A stretch of 64,000 nucleotides of DNA from G963720475 sp963720475 (GTDB taxonomy: Bacteria > Actinomycetota > Thermoleophilia > Solirubrobacterales > Thermoleophilaceae), in NCBI GenBank assembly GCA_963720475.1, contig OY970394.1, positions 806,001 through 870,000 of the forward strand, read 5' to 3'. The translations under genes were made by a program, and so were the position numbers. The notes below the pieces were generated by a model, which was given only the letters and a program-made list of their open reading frames with translations, made no database searches and was not told the DNA's origin. Positions 24,591 through 32,269 of the stretch are shown here, in pieces (within the stretch, counting starts at the first letter, position 1; every line of letters begins with the position of its first letter).

Positions 24591-24596
24591 AGCGTA
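24591..24596 (-). promoter_or_regulatory. Candidate -10 (TACGCT) for leaderless SRPBCC gene
   Basis: TACGCT on the minus strand ends 8 bp before ATG 24582, within a 44-bp divergent intergenic region. Confidence 0.45.
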
Positions 24597-24611
24597 GCGC
24601 TCACAGGCCGG

Positions 24612-24617
24612 TAGGGT
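24612..24617 (+). promoter_or_regulatory. Candidate -10 (TAGGGT) for the acetoacetyl-CoA synthetase operon
   Basis: TAGGGT ends 9 bp before GTG 24627, 15 bp from the divergent -10 at 24591-24596. Confidence 0.45.
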
Positions 24618-24626
24618 CGCGGCGCA

Positions 24627-26543
24627 GTGGGCGGCGACCTCCTCTGGACCCCTTCGGCCGAGCGCGTCGAGCGCGCGGCGGTCACCTCCTTCGCGCGTGC
24701 GCGCGACTTGCCCGAGGAGTACCAGCACTTGTGGGAGTGGTCAACGACTGATCTCGAGGGCTTCTGGTCGGCGATCTGCGATCACTTCGACGTCCGCTTC
24801 GACGCGCCCGCCTCGCAGGTCCTCGCCTCGCGCGAGATGCCCGGCGCGGAGTGGTTCCCCGGCGCCCGCCTCTCCTACGCCGAGCACATCTTCCGCGGCA
24901 AGGACGATGCCGAGGTCGCGATCCGCCACGCGTCCGAGCTGCGCGAGCTCGACGAGTGGACCTGGGGCGAGCTCCGCGAGCAGACCGCGCGGATCGCGGC
25001 GGGCCTGCGTGGGCTCGGCGTCGGCGAGGGGGATCGCGTCGTCGCGTACATGCCGAACATCCCCGAGACGATCGCCGCGTTCCTCGCGTGTGCCTCGATT
25101 GGCGCGGTCTGGTCGTCGGCTGCGCCCGAGTTCGGCGCGCGCTCGGTGATCGACCGCTTCGCCCAGATCGAGCCCAAGGTGATGCTTGCGATCGACGGCT
25201 ACCGCTACGGCGGCAAGGACTTCGACCGGCGCGACATCGTCGCCGGGATCGCCGAGGAGATCGGCGCGCGCGTCGTCGAGTTCGGTTACCTCTCCGGCGA
25301 AGGCTGGGAGGAGGGCTTCCTCGGCGACGCGACAGCTGCTGATCTCGCGTTCGCCCAGCTGCCGTTCGACCACCCCCTGTGGGTGCTCTACTCGAGCGGG
25401 ACGACCGGCCTGCCGAAGGCGATCGTGCACGGGCAGGGGGGGATCCTGCTCGAGCACCTGAAGAAGATGCACCTCCACCTCGACGCGCAGGCCGGCGACC
25501 GCGTCTTCTGGTTCTCGACGACCGGCTGGATGATGTGGAACTTCCTCGTCGGCGTCCTGCTCACCCAAGCCTCGATCGTCCTCTACGACGGCAACCCCGG
25601 CCACCCGACGCTCGACGCCCTGTGGGAGCTCGCCGAGCGGGCGGGCATCACGACCTTCGGCACGAGCGCCGCGTTCATCGCGAGCTGCATGAAGGAGGGG
25701 GTCGAGCCGGCGAAGGGCCGCGACCTGTCGGCACTCGACGCGGTCGGCTCGACCGGCTCGCCGCTTTCGCCGGAGGGCTTCGAATGGATCTACGACCAGC
25801 TCGGCGCCGACACGTGGCTCTTCTCGACCAGCGGCGGGACCGACGTCTGCACCGCGTTCGTGGGCGGGGTCCCGACCCTCCCGGTCTACCGCGGCGAGCT
25901 CCAAGCGCGCTCGCTCGGGTGCGCCGTCGAGGCCTGGGACGAAGCGGGCAACCCCTTGGTGGACGAGGTCGGCGAGCTGGTGATCACCGCGCCGATGCCC
26001 TCGATGCCGATCTATTTCTGGAGCGACCCCGACGGCTCGCGCCTGCGCGAGAGCTACTTCGATCATTACCCGGGCGTCTGGCGCCACGGCGACTGGATCC
26101 GGATCACCGCGCGCGGCACCGCCGTGATCCACGGCCGCTCGGACTCGACGATCAACCGCGGTGGGGTGCGGATGGGGACGAGCGAGATCTACCGCGCGGT
26201 GTTGTCGCTCGACGAGATCGTGGACGCGGTGGTGGTCGACGTCCCGCGCGACGACGGCGAGAACTGGATGCCGCTGTTCGTCGTGCTCCGGGACGGCGCC
26301 GAGCTCGACGACGCACTCGTCAAGCGGATCGCGGCGCGCGTGCGCGAGGACTGCTCGCCACGCCACGTTCCCAACGAGGTCCACGCGATCGTCGAGGTCC
26401 CGCGGACGCTCTCCGGCAAGGTGCTCGAGGTCCCGGTCAAACGGATCCTGATGGGCGAGCCGCCGGAGAAGGCCGCCAGCCGCGATTCGCTCGCGAACCC
26501 CGTCGCGCTCGACTGGTTCGTCGAGTTCGCCCAGCGCGGGTAG
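24627..26543 (+). CDS. Acetoacetate--CoA ligase (acetoacetyl-CoA synthetase)
   Basis: 638 residues, GTG start. The N-terminus GDLLWTPSAERVERAAVTSFARARD and WEWSTTDLEGFWSAICDHFDV is diagnostic of acetoacetyl-CoA synthetases rather than acetyl-CoA synthetases. The ANL core shows the P-loop LYSSGTTGLPKAIVHGQGG (about residue 252), WFSTTGWMMWNFLVG, FSTSGGTDVCTAFVGG, YRGELQARSLGCAVEAWDE, and DSTINRGGVRMGTSEIYR; the A10 lysine is in TLSGKVLEVPVKRILMG. It activates acetoacetate (or a 3-oxoacid) to the CoA ester for lipid or storage metabolism. It heads a plus-strand gene series with DUF2834, P450, GST-like and amine oxidase genes. Confidence 0.92.
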   Translation: MGGDLLWTPSAERVERAAVTSFARARDLPEEYQHLWEWSTTDLEGFWSAICDHFDVRFDAPASQVLASREMPGAEWFPGARLSYAEHIFRGKDDAEVAIRHASELRELDEWTWGELREQTARIAAGLRGLGVGEGDRVVAYMPNIPETIAAFLACASIGAVWSSAAPEFGARSVIDRFAQIEPKVMLAIDGYRYGGKDFDRRDIVAGIAEEIGARVVEFGYLSGEGWEEGFLGDATAADLAFAQLPFDHPLWVLYSSGTTGLPKAIVHGQGGILLEHLKKMHLHLDAQAGDRVFWFSTTGWMMWNFLVGVLLTQASIVLYDGNPGHPTLDALWELAERAGITTFGTSAAFIASCMKEGVEPAKGRDLSALDAVGSTGSPLSPEGFEWIYDQLGADTWLFSTSGGTDVCTAFVGGVPTLPVYRGELQARSLGCAVEAWDEAGNPLVDEVGELVITAPMPSMPIYFWSDPDGSRLRESYFDHYPGVWRHGDWIRITARGTAVIHGRSDSTINRGGVRMGTSEIYRAVLSLDEIVDAVVVDVPRDDGENWMPLFVVLRDGAELDDALVKRIAARVREDCSPRHVPNEVHAIVEVPRTLSGKVLEVPVKRILMGEPPEKAASRDSLANPVALDWFVEFAQRG

Positions 26544-26547
26544 CGGC

Positions 26548-26892
26548 ATGGACACGACCCGCGAACGCGTCTACCTGTTCCTCGCCGTCGTCGGCTTCGT
26601 CGTTCCGAACGCGATGGTCGCGATCTTCTTCGCGCGCCACGGCTTCGAACTCGGCCAGTACTTCGGCGACTGGTACGGCACCCTGCCCGCCGCACAGATC
26701 AACGTCGATCTGGCGATCGTGCTGGTGGCGTTCTTCTGCTGGGCTATCTGGGAGGTGCGCGACCGCCACATCCCTCACTGGTGGTGGCTCTTCCCCGCGA
26801 CGTTCCTCGTCGGGCTCTGCTTCGGCGCCCCGCTCTTCCTCTGGCTGCGCGAGCGCGAGCTCAACCGCAGCGTCGTAACATCAAGCGCCTGA
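26548..26892 (+). CDS. DUF2834 small membrane protein
   Basis: 114 residues with three predicted membrane helices (YLFLAVVGFVVPNAMVAIFF, VDLAIVLVAFFCWAIW, WWWLFPATFLVGLCFGAPLFLWL). The sequence between them, FGDWYGTLPAAQINVDLAIVL, and the D-R-H-I-P-H-W-W motif mark DUF2834, a family of unknown function common beside lipid and terpenoid genes. It starts 4 bp after the ligase and its TGA overlaps the P450 ATG by 1 bp, so translation is coupled. Confidence 0.85.
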   Translation: MDTTRERVYLFLAVVGFVVPNAMVAIFFARHGFELGQYFGDWYGTLPAAQINVDLAIVLVAFFCWAIWEVRDRHIPHWWWLFPATFLVGLCFGAPLFLWLRERELNRSVVTSSA

Positions 26893-28319
26893 TGGCCACC
26901 CCCACCGCGACGGTCGAGCACGAGGCGCCGACGCCGCTGATCGGCGAGGCGCCGGAGTCACCCGCGGGCGAGATCTCGGCCGACGACGCGGCGGCGCTCC
27001 CTCGGCCCCCGGTGATTCAGCTGCCGAAGTGGAAACAGACACTGCGCATCGGCGTGCGCCAGATCGACTTCGTCTTCGGAGCCCGGCGCCGGCTCGGCGA
27101 GGTCTTCCAGATGCTCACGGCGATCAACGACGCGTATGTGACGGCTCATCCCGATCACGTGCGTTCGCTCTTCACTGCCAAGCCCGCCGTCGCACCCTCG
27201 CTGACGGCCGAGTCTCCGCTGCGCCCGATCGTTGGTCCCAACTCGGTGCTGACCGCACAGGGCGAGCGCCACATGCGCCAGCGCAAGCTGCTGCTTCCGC
27301 CCTTCCACGGCGAGGCGATCGAGCACTACTCGCAGATGATCGCCGACGCCGCCGAGCGCGAGGTCGACAGCTGGCCGATCGGCACTCCGTTCGCCCTCGC
27401 CCCGCGCATGCAGGCGATCACCCTCGACGTGATCATGGCGGGGATCTTCGGCGTCGAAGGCAAACCGGAGCCCGGCACGCCGGAGCGCGACCTGCGGACG
27501 ACCATCCGCAAGGCGGTCGCGTTCTCGACCCTGCCGATCGCACAGGTCGGCGAGCTGATGAACGCCGGCCGCGAGGAGCCGGTCGGCCCCTTGCGAGCGG
27601 TGATGGCACTGCTCGACCGGCCGACCTACGCGATCATCGCCGCTCGCCGCGCTGCGGACGACCTGGCGGAACGCGGCGACATCCTCTCGTTGTTGCTCCA
27701 GGCGCGCACCGAGGACGGGGAAGCGCTCACCGATCAGGAGCTCCGCGATGAGCTGCTCTCGCTCGTCCTTGCCGGGCACGAGACGACCGCCAACTCGCTC
27801 GCATGGACGTGGGAGCGGCTCGTGCGAACGCCCGCCGCTTACGAGCGGCTGCGCGAGGGTGTACGCGGCGGCAACGAGGATGTCGCGGCCGAAGAGGTCG
27901 AGGCCGCGATCACGGAGTCGATGCGGTCGCGCCCGGTGATACCGATCATCGGGCGAAGGGTCCTGGCGCCTTGGCAGCTCGGCGAATACGCCGTGCCTGC
28001 CGACTCGCCGATTCTCGTGAGCATCCTCCTGCTTCACCATCGCGAGGATCTCTACCCCGACCCCTTTGCCTTCCGGCCCGAGCGATGGATCGGGCACAAG
28101 CCGGGCACCTACGAGTGGATTCCTTTCGGCGGCGGTACCCGCCGCTGCCTCGGCGCCGCGCTCGCGATGGCCGAGCAGCGCGTCGTGCTCCGCACGATGG
28201 CGCAACGGCTCGACCTCGACGCCGCCGATCCGGAACCGGAGCGTGCACGTCACCGCAACGTCACGATGATCCCCGCACACGGCGCGCGCGTCGTCGTGCG
28301 CGAGCGCCGGGCCGCCTGA
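26892..28319 (+). CDS. Cytochrome P450
   Basis: 475 residues from ATG 26892 (TGATG overlap with DUF2834); an in-frame extension upstream runs back through that gene. Motifs: I-helix AGHETT at 294-299, E-x-x-R at 342-345 (ESMR), PERW at about 396-399 and the heme loop PFGGGTRRCLG with Cys419. The long proline-rich N-terminal tail (about 45 residues) has no membrane helix, so the enzyme is soluble. This resembles the bacterial CYP110/CYP138-like clade acting on fatty acids or terpenoids. A redox partner gene is not in the window. It sits in the acetoacetyl-CoA synthetase operon. Confidence 0.92.
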   Translation: MATPTATVEHEAPTPLIGEAPESPAGEISADDAAALPRPPVIQLPKWKQTLRIGVRQIDFVFGARRRLGEVFQMLTAINDAYVTAHPDHVRSLFTAKPAVAPSLTAESPLRPIVGPNSVLTAQGERHMRQRKLLLPPFHGEAIEHYSQMIADAAEREVDSWPIGTPFALAPRMQAITLDVIMAGIFGVEGKPEPGTPERDLRTTIRKAVAFSTLPIAQVGELMNAGREEPVGPLRAVMALLDRPTYAIIAARRAADDLAERGDILSLLLQARTEDGEALTDQELRDELLSLVLAGHETTANSLAWTWERLVRTPAAYERLREGVRGGNEDVAAEEVEAAITESMRSRPVIPIIGRRVLAPWQLGEYAVPADSPILVSILLLHHREDLYPDPFAFRPERWIGHKPGTYEWIPFGGGTRRCLGAALAMAEQRVVLRTMAQRLDLDAADPEPERARHRNVTMIPAHGARVVVRERRAA

Positions 28320-28324
28320 GGCAG

Positions 28325-29080
28325 ATGGCCGACAGGCTCGTCCTCTACGTCGTTCCCGCGTCGCACCCGTGCGTCGCGGTAATGAAGGCGCTCGACCTCA
28401 AAGGCCTCTCCTACGAGCGGGTGGACATGATGTTCGGCGTCTCGAACGGGCTGCAGATAAAGCGGTTCGGTGGTCGCACCGTGCCCGGGTTGACGGTCGG
28501 TAGAGAGAAGGTCGTTGGTTCACGGCTGATCATGCGGGCGCTTGAGGGCATCGAGCCCGAGCCGCCGCTGGTTCCGCGCGATCCGGAGCTGCGCGCGCAG
28601 GTGAACGAGGCCGATGAGTGGGGTGAGCAGGTCTTCCAGGAGCACGCGCGCTGGATCTCGCTGTCCGCGGTCGCGCGCCGGCCGGAGGCGTTCGCCTCGT
28701 TCACCGAGGGGTACCGGGTGCCGGAGCTGCCCGGGTGGGCGGTCAAGCGCGCCGGCGTCGGGGTCGGGCTCGAGGGCCGGCTGCTCGGGCACACGGGTGA
28801 TCGCATCCGCAACGAGTACCTGCCCGCGCTGCCCGCAGACTTCGACAAGATCGACGGATTGATCTCCGACGGCGTGATCGGCGGGGAGCAGCCCAACGTC
28901 GCCGATCTCCAGATCGGCAGCAGCGTCCGGCTTTTCCTCAACCTGGCCGACATCGCCCCGGCGATCGAGGAACGGCCGTGCGGCCAACTGGCCCGCCGAC
29001 TCTTCCCCGAGTACCCGGGGCACGTGCCCGAGGGCACGGTCGACTCGCCGCTCGCCGTGCCCGTCGCGCAGCCTTCCTAG
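28325..29080 (+). CDS. Glutathione S-transferase-like protein
   Basis: 251 residues from ATG 28325, 5 bp after the P450 stop. The N-terminal thioredoxin-like half reads LVLYVVPASHPCVAVMKALDLKGLSYERVDM, with SHPC in the position of the catalytic Ser/Cys-x-x-Cys, then VPGLTVGREKVVGSRLIMRALE (cis-Pro, glutathione gamma-Glu contact). The C-terminal half is helical, ending GEQPNVADLQIGSSVRLFLNL, the N-capping motif of the GST core. Actinobacteria generally lack glutathione, so another thiol or a non-enzymatic role is possible. It may protect against or process P450 products. Confidence 0.82.
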   Translation: MADRLVLYVVPASHPCVAVMKALDLKGLSYERVDMMFGVSNGLQIKRFGGRTVPGLTVGREKVVGSRLIMRALEGIEPEPPLVPRDPELRAQVNEADEWGEQVFQEHARWISLSAVARRPEAFASFTEGYRVPELPGWAVKRAGVGVGLEGRLLGHTGDRIRNEYLPALPADFDKIDGLISDGVIGGEQPNVADLQIGSSVRLFLNLADIAPAIEERPCGQLARRLFPEYPGHVPEGTVDSPLAVPVAQPS

Positions 29081-29084
29081 ACGG

Positions 29085-30473
29085 ATGTCACGAGATCGAG
29101 CGGATGTTTGTGTCGTAGGGGCGGGTTATGCGGGTCTGACCGCCGCCAGGCGGTTGGCGCAGGCGGGACGGTCGGTGATCGTCCTCGAGGCGCGCGACCG
29201 CGTCGGCGGACGGGTCCACACCCGCATCGTCGACGGTGTCCCGGTGGACTGCGGCGGGACGTGGTTCGGGCCCGGGCAGGACGCCGCCTACGGCCTAGCG
29301 GCCGAGATGGGCGCTGCGACGTGCCCGACCTACACGACCGGCGAGGGGATCTTCGTTCGCGGCGGCAAGCCGTCTCGCTACAAGGGCGAGATACCCACGA
29401 ACGCCGGCGTGCTCGCGCTCGCGAGCATGGGGATCGCGATCAAGCGGCTCGACAGGATGGCGCGTCAGGTGCCGGTCGAGGCGCCGTGGGAGGCCCCCAA
29501 GGCCGAGAAGTGGGACCGAATGACCGTGGCGGCGTGGATCGCGCGCAACGTGCCGCGCGGCCGTGGCCGCCGGATGGTCGAGGCCGCGCTGACGGACATC
29601 ATCACCAGCGGCACGCACGAGTCGTCGCTGCTGTTCCTGCTGTTCCTCGCGAACACCCACGGAGGTCTCGAGAAGCTGCTCGCGGTTGACGGCGGCGTCC
29701 AGCAGGATCGCGTCGTCGGCGGCACGCAGTCGATCGCCAACGCCGTCGCCGCCGACCTCGGCGACTCGCTGCGGCTGGAATCGCCCGTCGAGCGGATCGT
29801 TTGGCGCGACGGCGAGGTGGAGGTCGTCTCGAACGGCTCGTCGGTCGTCGCCGAGCGAGCGATCGTCGCCGTCCCGGCGACGCTGATCTCCTCGATCCGC
29901 TTCGAGCCCGGCCTGCCCGCGACCCGCGCACTCCTGAACCAGCGCCTGCCGGTCGGTCCGCTAACGAAGCTCGCGCTCGTCTATGACGAGGCGTGGTGGC
30001 GCGCCGACGGCCTGTCCGGAATCTCGGTGGACCTCGACTCACGTTTTCCCGTCACGCTCGACGGCTGTGCAAGCGACGAGCGCCCGGGCGTCCTCTTCGG
30101 GATCTCCGCGGGCGACGACGCCCGCGCCCTCGCCGGCCTCCCGGAGGACGAGCGCCGCGGGCTCGTCCTGCGAGAGCTCGGGCGGCGTTTCGGCTCGAAG
30201 GCCACCGACGTCGCCCACTACATCGAGACGGACTGGGCGGCCGAGCCGTACACGCGCAGCGGTTCCGCGGTCACGCTCGCTCCGGGTGTGTTGACGGGCT
30301 ACGGACGCGCGTTGCGCGAACCGGTCGGTCCGATCCACTGGGCCGGGACGGAGACCACGACCGTCAGCTACGGCTGCATCGACGGCGCCATCCGCTCTGG
30401 CGAGCGCGCCGCTTCCGAGGTCCTGGCGGACACGGGCGCGGGCGCCGCGCGGCCCGAGCCGATTCCGCGCTAA
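29085..30473 (+). CDS. Flavin-containing amine oxidase family protein
   Basis: 462 residues. The FAD-binding fold begins VCVVGAGYAGLTAARRLAQAGRSVIVLEARDRVGGRVHT, with the G-x-G-x-x-G and R-x-G-G-R motifs. DCGGTWFGPGQDAAYGLAAEMG contacts the flavin. The C-terminal flavin motif is PIHWAGTETTTVSYGCIDGAIRSGERAASEVL. There is no signal peptide or Tat motif. The family covers monoamine oxidases, phytoene desaturases and related oxidases; the absence of a Cys flavin-linkage site implies non-covalent FAD. It starts 4 bp after the GST-like gene, in the same operon. Confidence 0.88.
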   Translation: MSRDRADVCVVGAGYAGLTAARRLAQAGRSVIVLEARDRVGGRVHTRIVDGVPVDCGGTWFGPGQDAAYGLAAEMGAATCPTYTTGEGIFVRGGKPSRYKGEIPTNAGVLALASMGIAIKRLDRMARQVPVEAPWEAPKAEKWDRMTVAAWIARNVPRGRGRRMVEAALTDIITSGTHESSLLFLLFLANTHGGLEKLLAVDGGVQQDRVVGGTQSIANAVAADLGDSLRLESPVERIVWRDGEVEVVSNGSSVVAERAIVAVPATLISSIRFEPGLPATRALLNQRLPVGPLTKLALVYDEAWWRADGLSGISVDLDSRFPVTLDGCASDERPGVLFGISAGDDARALAGLPEDERRGLVLRELGRRFGSKATDVAHYIETDWAAEPYTRSGSAVTLAPGVLTGYGRALREPVGPIHWAGTETTTVSYGCIDGAIRSGERAASEVLADTGAGAARPEPIPR

Positions 30474-30508
30474 CCCCACGAGTCGAGGCGATCGGGGAGG
30501 ATTGCGAT

Positions 30509-31096
30509 GTGCTCGGCCCCTGGGCCACAGCCGGCGTCGTCTTCGCGATCGGATTCGTGGTCGCCCTCTGCGGCGATGCCACGCACGTCGCTGCAGGCAC
30601 GACGGTGTACGAGTGGGACGACGTGCCCGAGATCTGGAACAGCGCGATCTGGTTTCCGTTTGCCGTCGCGTCCGCGGTGCTCGCCGCGGCCTGGATCTCC
30701 GAGCGAATGGGGTTGCCGGCTGCGCACACACGCAACCGCGCCGACCTCGTGATGGGCGCCGCCGCCGTGCTCGCGCTCTACGGCCTGACCGCCGCGTTGA
30801 AGGGCCAGCCCGAGACGGTCTCCGTCGTCCTGACGGGTGCGCTCGCCGTGCTGATCTGGTCGTGGTGGGACCCGTCGCCGGGCGCCTTGCTGACCGCCAC
30901 CGTCGCTGCGGTCCTCGGGCCGCTGGGTGAGATCGGGATCGTCGAGCTCGGCGCCGCCGAGTACACCCCGACCGAGGACGGTCTCGCCGGCGTGGCGCCG
31001 TGGTTGCCGTGCCTCTACTTCGCGGCGGGCGCGGTCGCCTCGCGGATGTGGGCCGCCGTCGCGCGCGACGGCAAGCCGGCCGCACCGGCTTCTTAG
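30509..31096 (+). CDS. Multi-pass membrane protein of unknown function
   Basis: 195 residues from GTG 30509, chosen because GGGGAGGA sits 8 bp upstream; the frame is open further back only inside the amine oxidase gene. Five hydrophobic segments are visible (ATAGVVFAIGFVVALCG, IWFPFAVASAVLAAAWI, LVMGAAAVLALYGLTAAL, VVLTGALAVLIWSWW, LPCLYFAAGAVASRMW). A loop with THVAAGTTVYEWDDVPEIWNSAIWF is rich in conserved-looking aromatic and acidic residues. I do not recognise the family. It is the last-but-one gene of the operon beginning at 24627. Confidence 0.7.
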   Translation: MLGPWATAGVVFAIGFVVALCGDATHVAAGTTVYEWDDVPEIWNSAIWFPFAVASAVLAAAWISERMGLPAAHTRNRADLVMGAAAVLALYGLTAALKGQPETVSVVLTGALAVLIWSWWDPSPGALLTATVAAVLGPLGEIGIVELGAAEYTPTEDGLAGVAPWLPCLYFAAGAVASRMWAAVARDGKPAAPAS

Positions 31097-31115
31097 CCAG
31101 GGCCGAAGCGCGCCG

Positions 31116-31763
31116 GTGAGCGAAGCCGCAAAACTGACCTACGTCGAGCGTCCCGCGCGCGCGACGGCCGAGGGGCTGCTCGTCGTCCACCACGGCCGCG
31201 GCTCGGACGAGCGCGACCTGATCGCGCTGGCGGACCTGCTCGACCCCCAGGGGCGGCTGCACTTCGCCAGCCCGCGCGGCCCGCTCCAGCTGCCCGGGGC
31301 GCCCGGCCACCACTGGTACGTCGTCCCGCGGGTCGGCTACCCGGATCACGACACCTTCCACGCCGCGTACGACGCGCTCGCCGGCTTCCACGACCAGCTC
31401 TGGGAACGCACGGGACTCGGGCCGGAGCGGACGGTACTAGGTGGCTTCTCCCAGGGAACGGTGATGTCGTACTCCACCGGGCTCGGGAAAGACCGGCCGG
31501 CGGTCGCCGGTCTGCTCGCCTACAGCGGTTTCATCCCGACCGTCGACGGCTGGGAGCCCGATTTCCGCGGCCGCGAGCGCACGAAGGTGTTCATCGCCCA
31601 CGGCCGGCGCGACCCGGTGATGGATATCGGCTTCGCGCATCGGGCCCGCGATCTGATCGAGGGAGGGGGCCTCGAAGTCGAGTACCACGAGTCCGACGCC
31701 GGCCACCACCTCCACCCGCCGCACGTCCGCCTCGCCGCGTCCTGGCTCGAGTCCGCGCTCTGA
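31116..31763 (+). CDS. Phospholipase/carboxylesterase-type alpha/beta hydrolase
   Basis: 215 residues from GTG 31116, 19 bp after the membrane protein gene. GLLVVHHGRGSDERDLIALADLL is the oxyanion/N-terminal region of the carboxylesterase family; the nucleophile Ser is in VLGGFSQGTVMSY (G-F-S-Q-G), the Asp in VFIAHGRRDPVMDI and the His in YHESDAGHHLHPPHV. This is the YpfH/Abhydrolase_2 type, about 200-220 residues, cleaving short acyl esters. The complete triad predicts activity. It closes the lipid-metabolism gene series, ahead of the iron operon promoter. Confidence 0.88.
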   Translation: MSEAAKLTYVERPARATAEGLLVVHHGRGSDERDLIALADLLDPQGRLHFASPRGPLQLPGAPGHHWYVVPRVGYPDHDTFHAAYDALAGFHDQLWERTGLGPERTVLGGFSQGTVMSYSTGLGKDRPAVAGLLAYSGFIPTVDGWEPDFRGRERTKVFIAHGRRDPVMDIGFAHRARDLIEGGGLEVEYHESDAGHHLHPPHVRLAASWLESAL

Positions 31764-31777
31764 GCCCGTCTAAGTGT

Positions 31778-31804
31778 TAGGGTACCCTAAATAGGGAGCC
31801 CTAA
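31778..31804. promoter_or_regulatory. Double-palindrome operator upstream of iron-uptake operon
   Basis: TTAGGGTACCCTAA (31778-31791) is a perfect 14-bp palindrome. It is followed at 31793-31804 by TAGGGAGCCCTA, with the same TAGGGNNCCCTA arms, 14 bp centre to centre. TTAGG half-sites are characteristic of DtxR/IdeR-family metal-dependent repressors, and TANNNT -10-like sequences lie inside the palindromes, so a bound repressor would occlude polymerase. Downstream lies an FTR1-type iron permease operon, fitting iron repression. Confidence 0.6.
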
Positions 31805-31837
31805 TAACCTCTTTGCGAAAGGAAAACAAGAGAACCG

Positions 31838-32260
31838 ATGAAGACACGCGCACCACTTCTGCTCGCCCTGCTCGCCGCCCTCGCGCTCGGCGTGAGCGCC
31901 TGCGGGGACGACGACAACGACAAGAAGTCGGACGAGGCCAAGGAGGAGCAGGCGACGCCGCAGGAGGCCGTTGCCGAGATCGCCGAGGTCAAGCGCCTGA
32001 TCGCGCAGGCCGCGGCGAACGCGGCCGAGAACAAGAAGACCGCGGCCGAGACGCTCGCCGAGCAGGCTTACCTCGAACACTTCGAGCTCGTCGAGGGCCC
32101 GCTCGAGAAGGTGGACGAGGAGCTCAACGAGGAGCTCGAGGAGCAGATCCGCGAGGAGCTGCGCCAGAAGATCGCGAGCGGCGCCCCGCCGGCCGAGATC
32201 ACGAAGCTCGTGAACGACATCAACAATGGGCTCGACGAGGCCCAGCAGAAGCTGGAGTAA
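31838..32260 (+). CDS. Lipoprotein related to the FTR1 extracytoplasmic domain
   Basis: 140 residues. A lipoprotein signal peptide ends in GVSAC, with lipid-modified Cys22, followed by an acidic linker (GDDDNDKKSDEAKEE). The mature part is helical: AEIAEVKRLIAQAAANAAENKKTAAETLAEQAYLEHFELVEGPLEKV. This aligns with the N-terminal domain of the next gene, where EIAKASALVDETLEAY...AREAYIDHYEYVEIP occupies the same place, so the two share ancestry. In EfeUOB-type systems an extracytoplasmic helical protein delivers iron to the permease; an equivalent role is inferred. The ribosome site AAAGGA lies about 12 bp upstream of ATG. Confidence 0.8.
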   Translation: MKTRAPLLLALLAALALGVSACGDDDNDKKSDEAKEEQATPQEAVAEIAEVKRLIAQAAANAAENKKTAAETLAEQAYLEHFELVEGPLEKVDEELNEELEEQIREELRQKIASGAPPAEITKLVNDINNGLDEAQQKLE

Positions 32261-32269
32261 GGCCTCCGC

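Noticed and set aside
16496..28319. Cholesterol side-chain (igr-like) operon
   Set aside because: The paired dehydrogenases, MaoC and a P450 recall it, but the P450 is 8 kb away in another operon and no lipid-transfer thiolase or ring-degradation gene is present, so only the dehydrogenase pairing is claimed.
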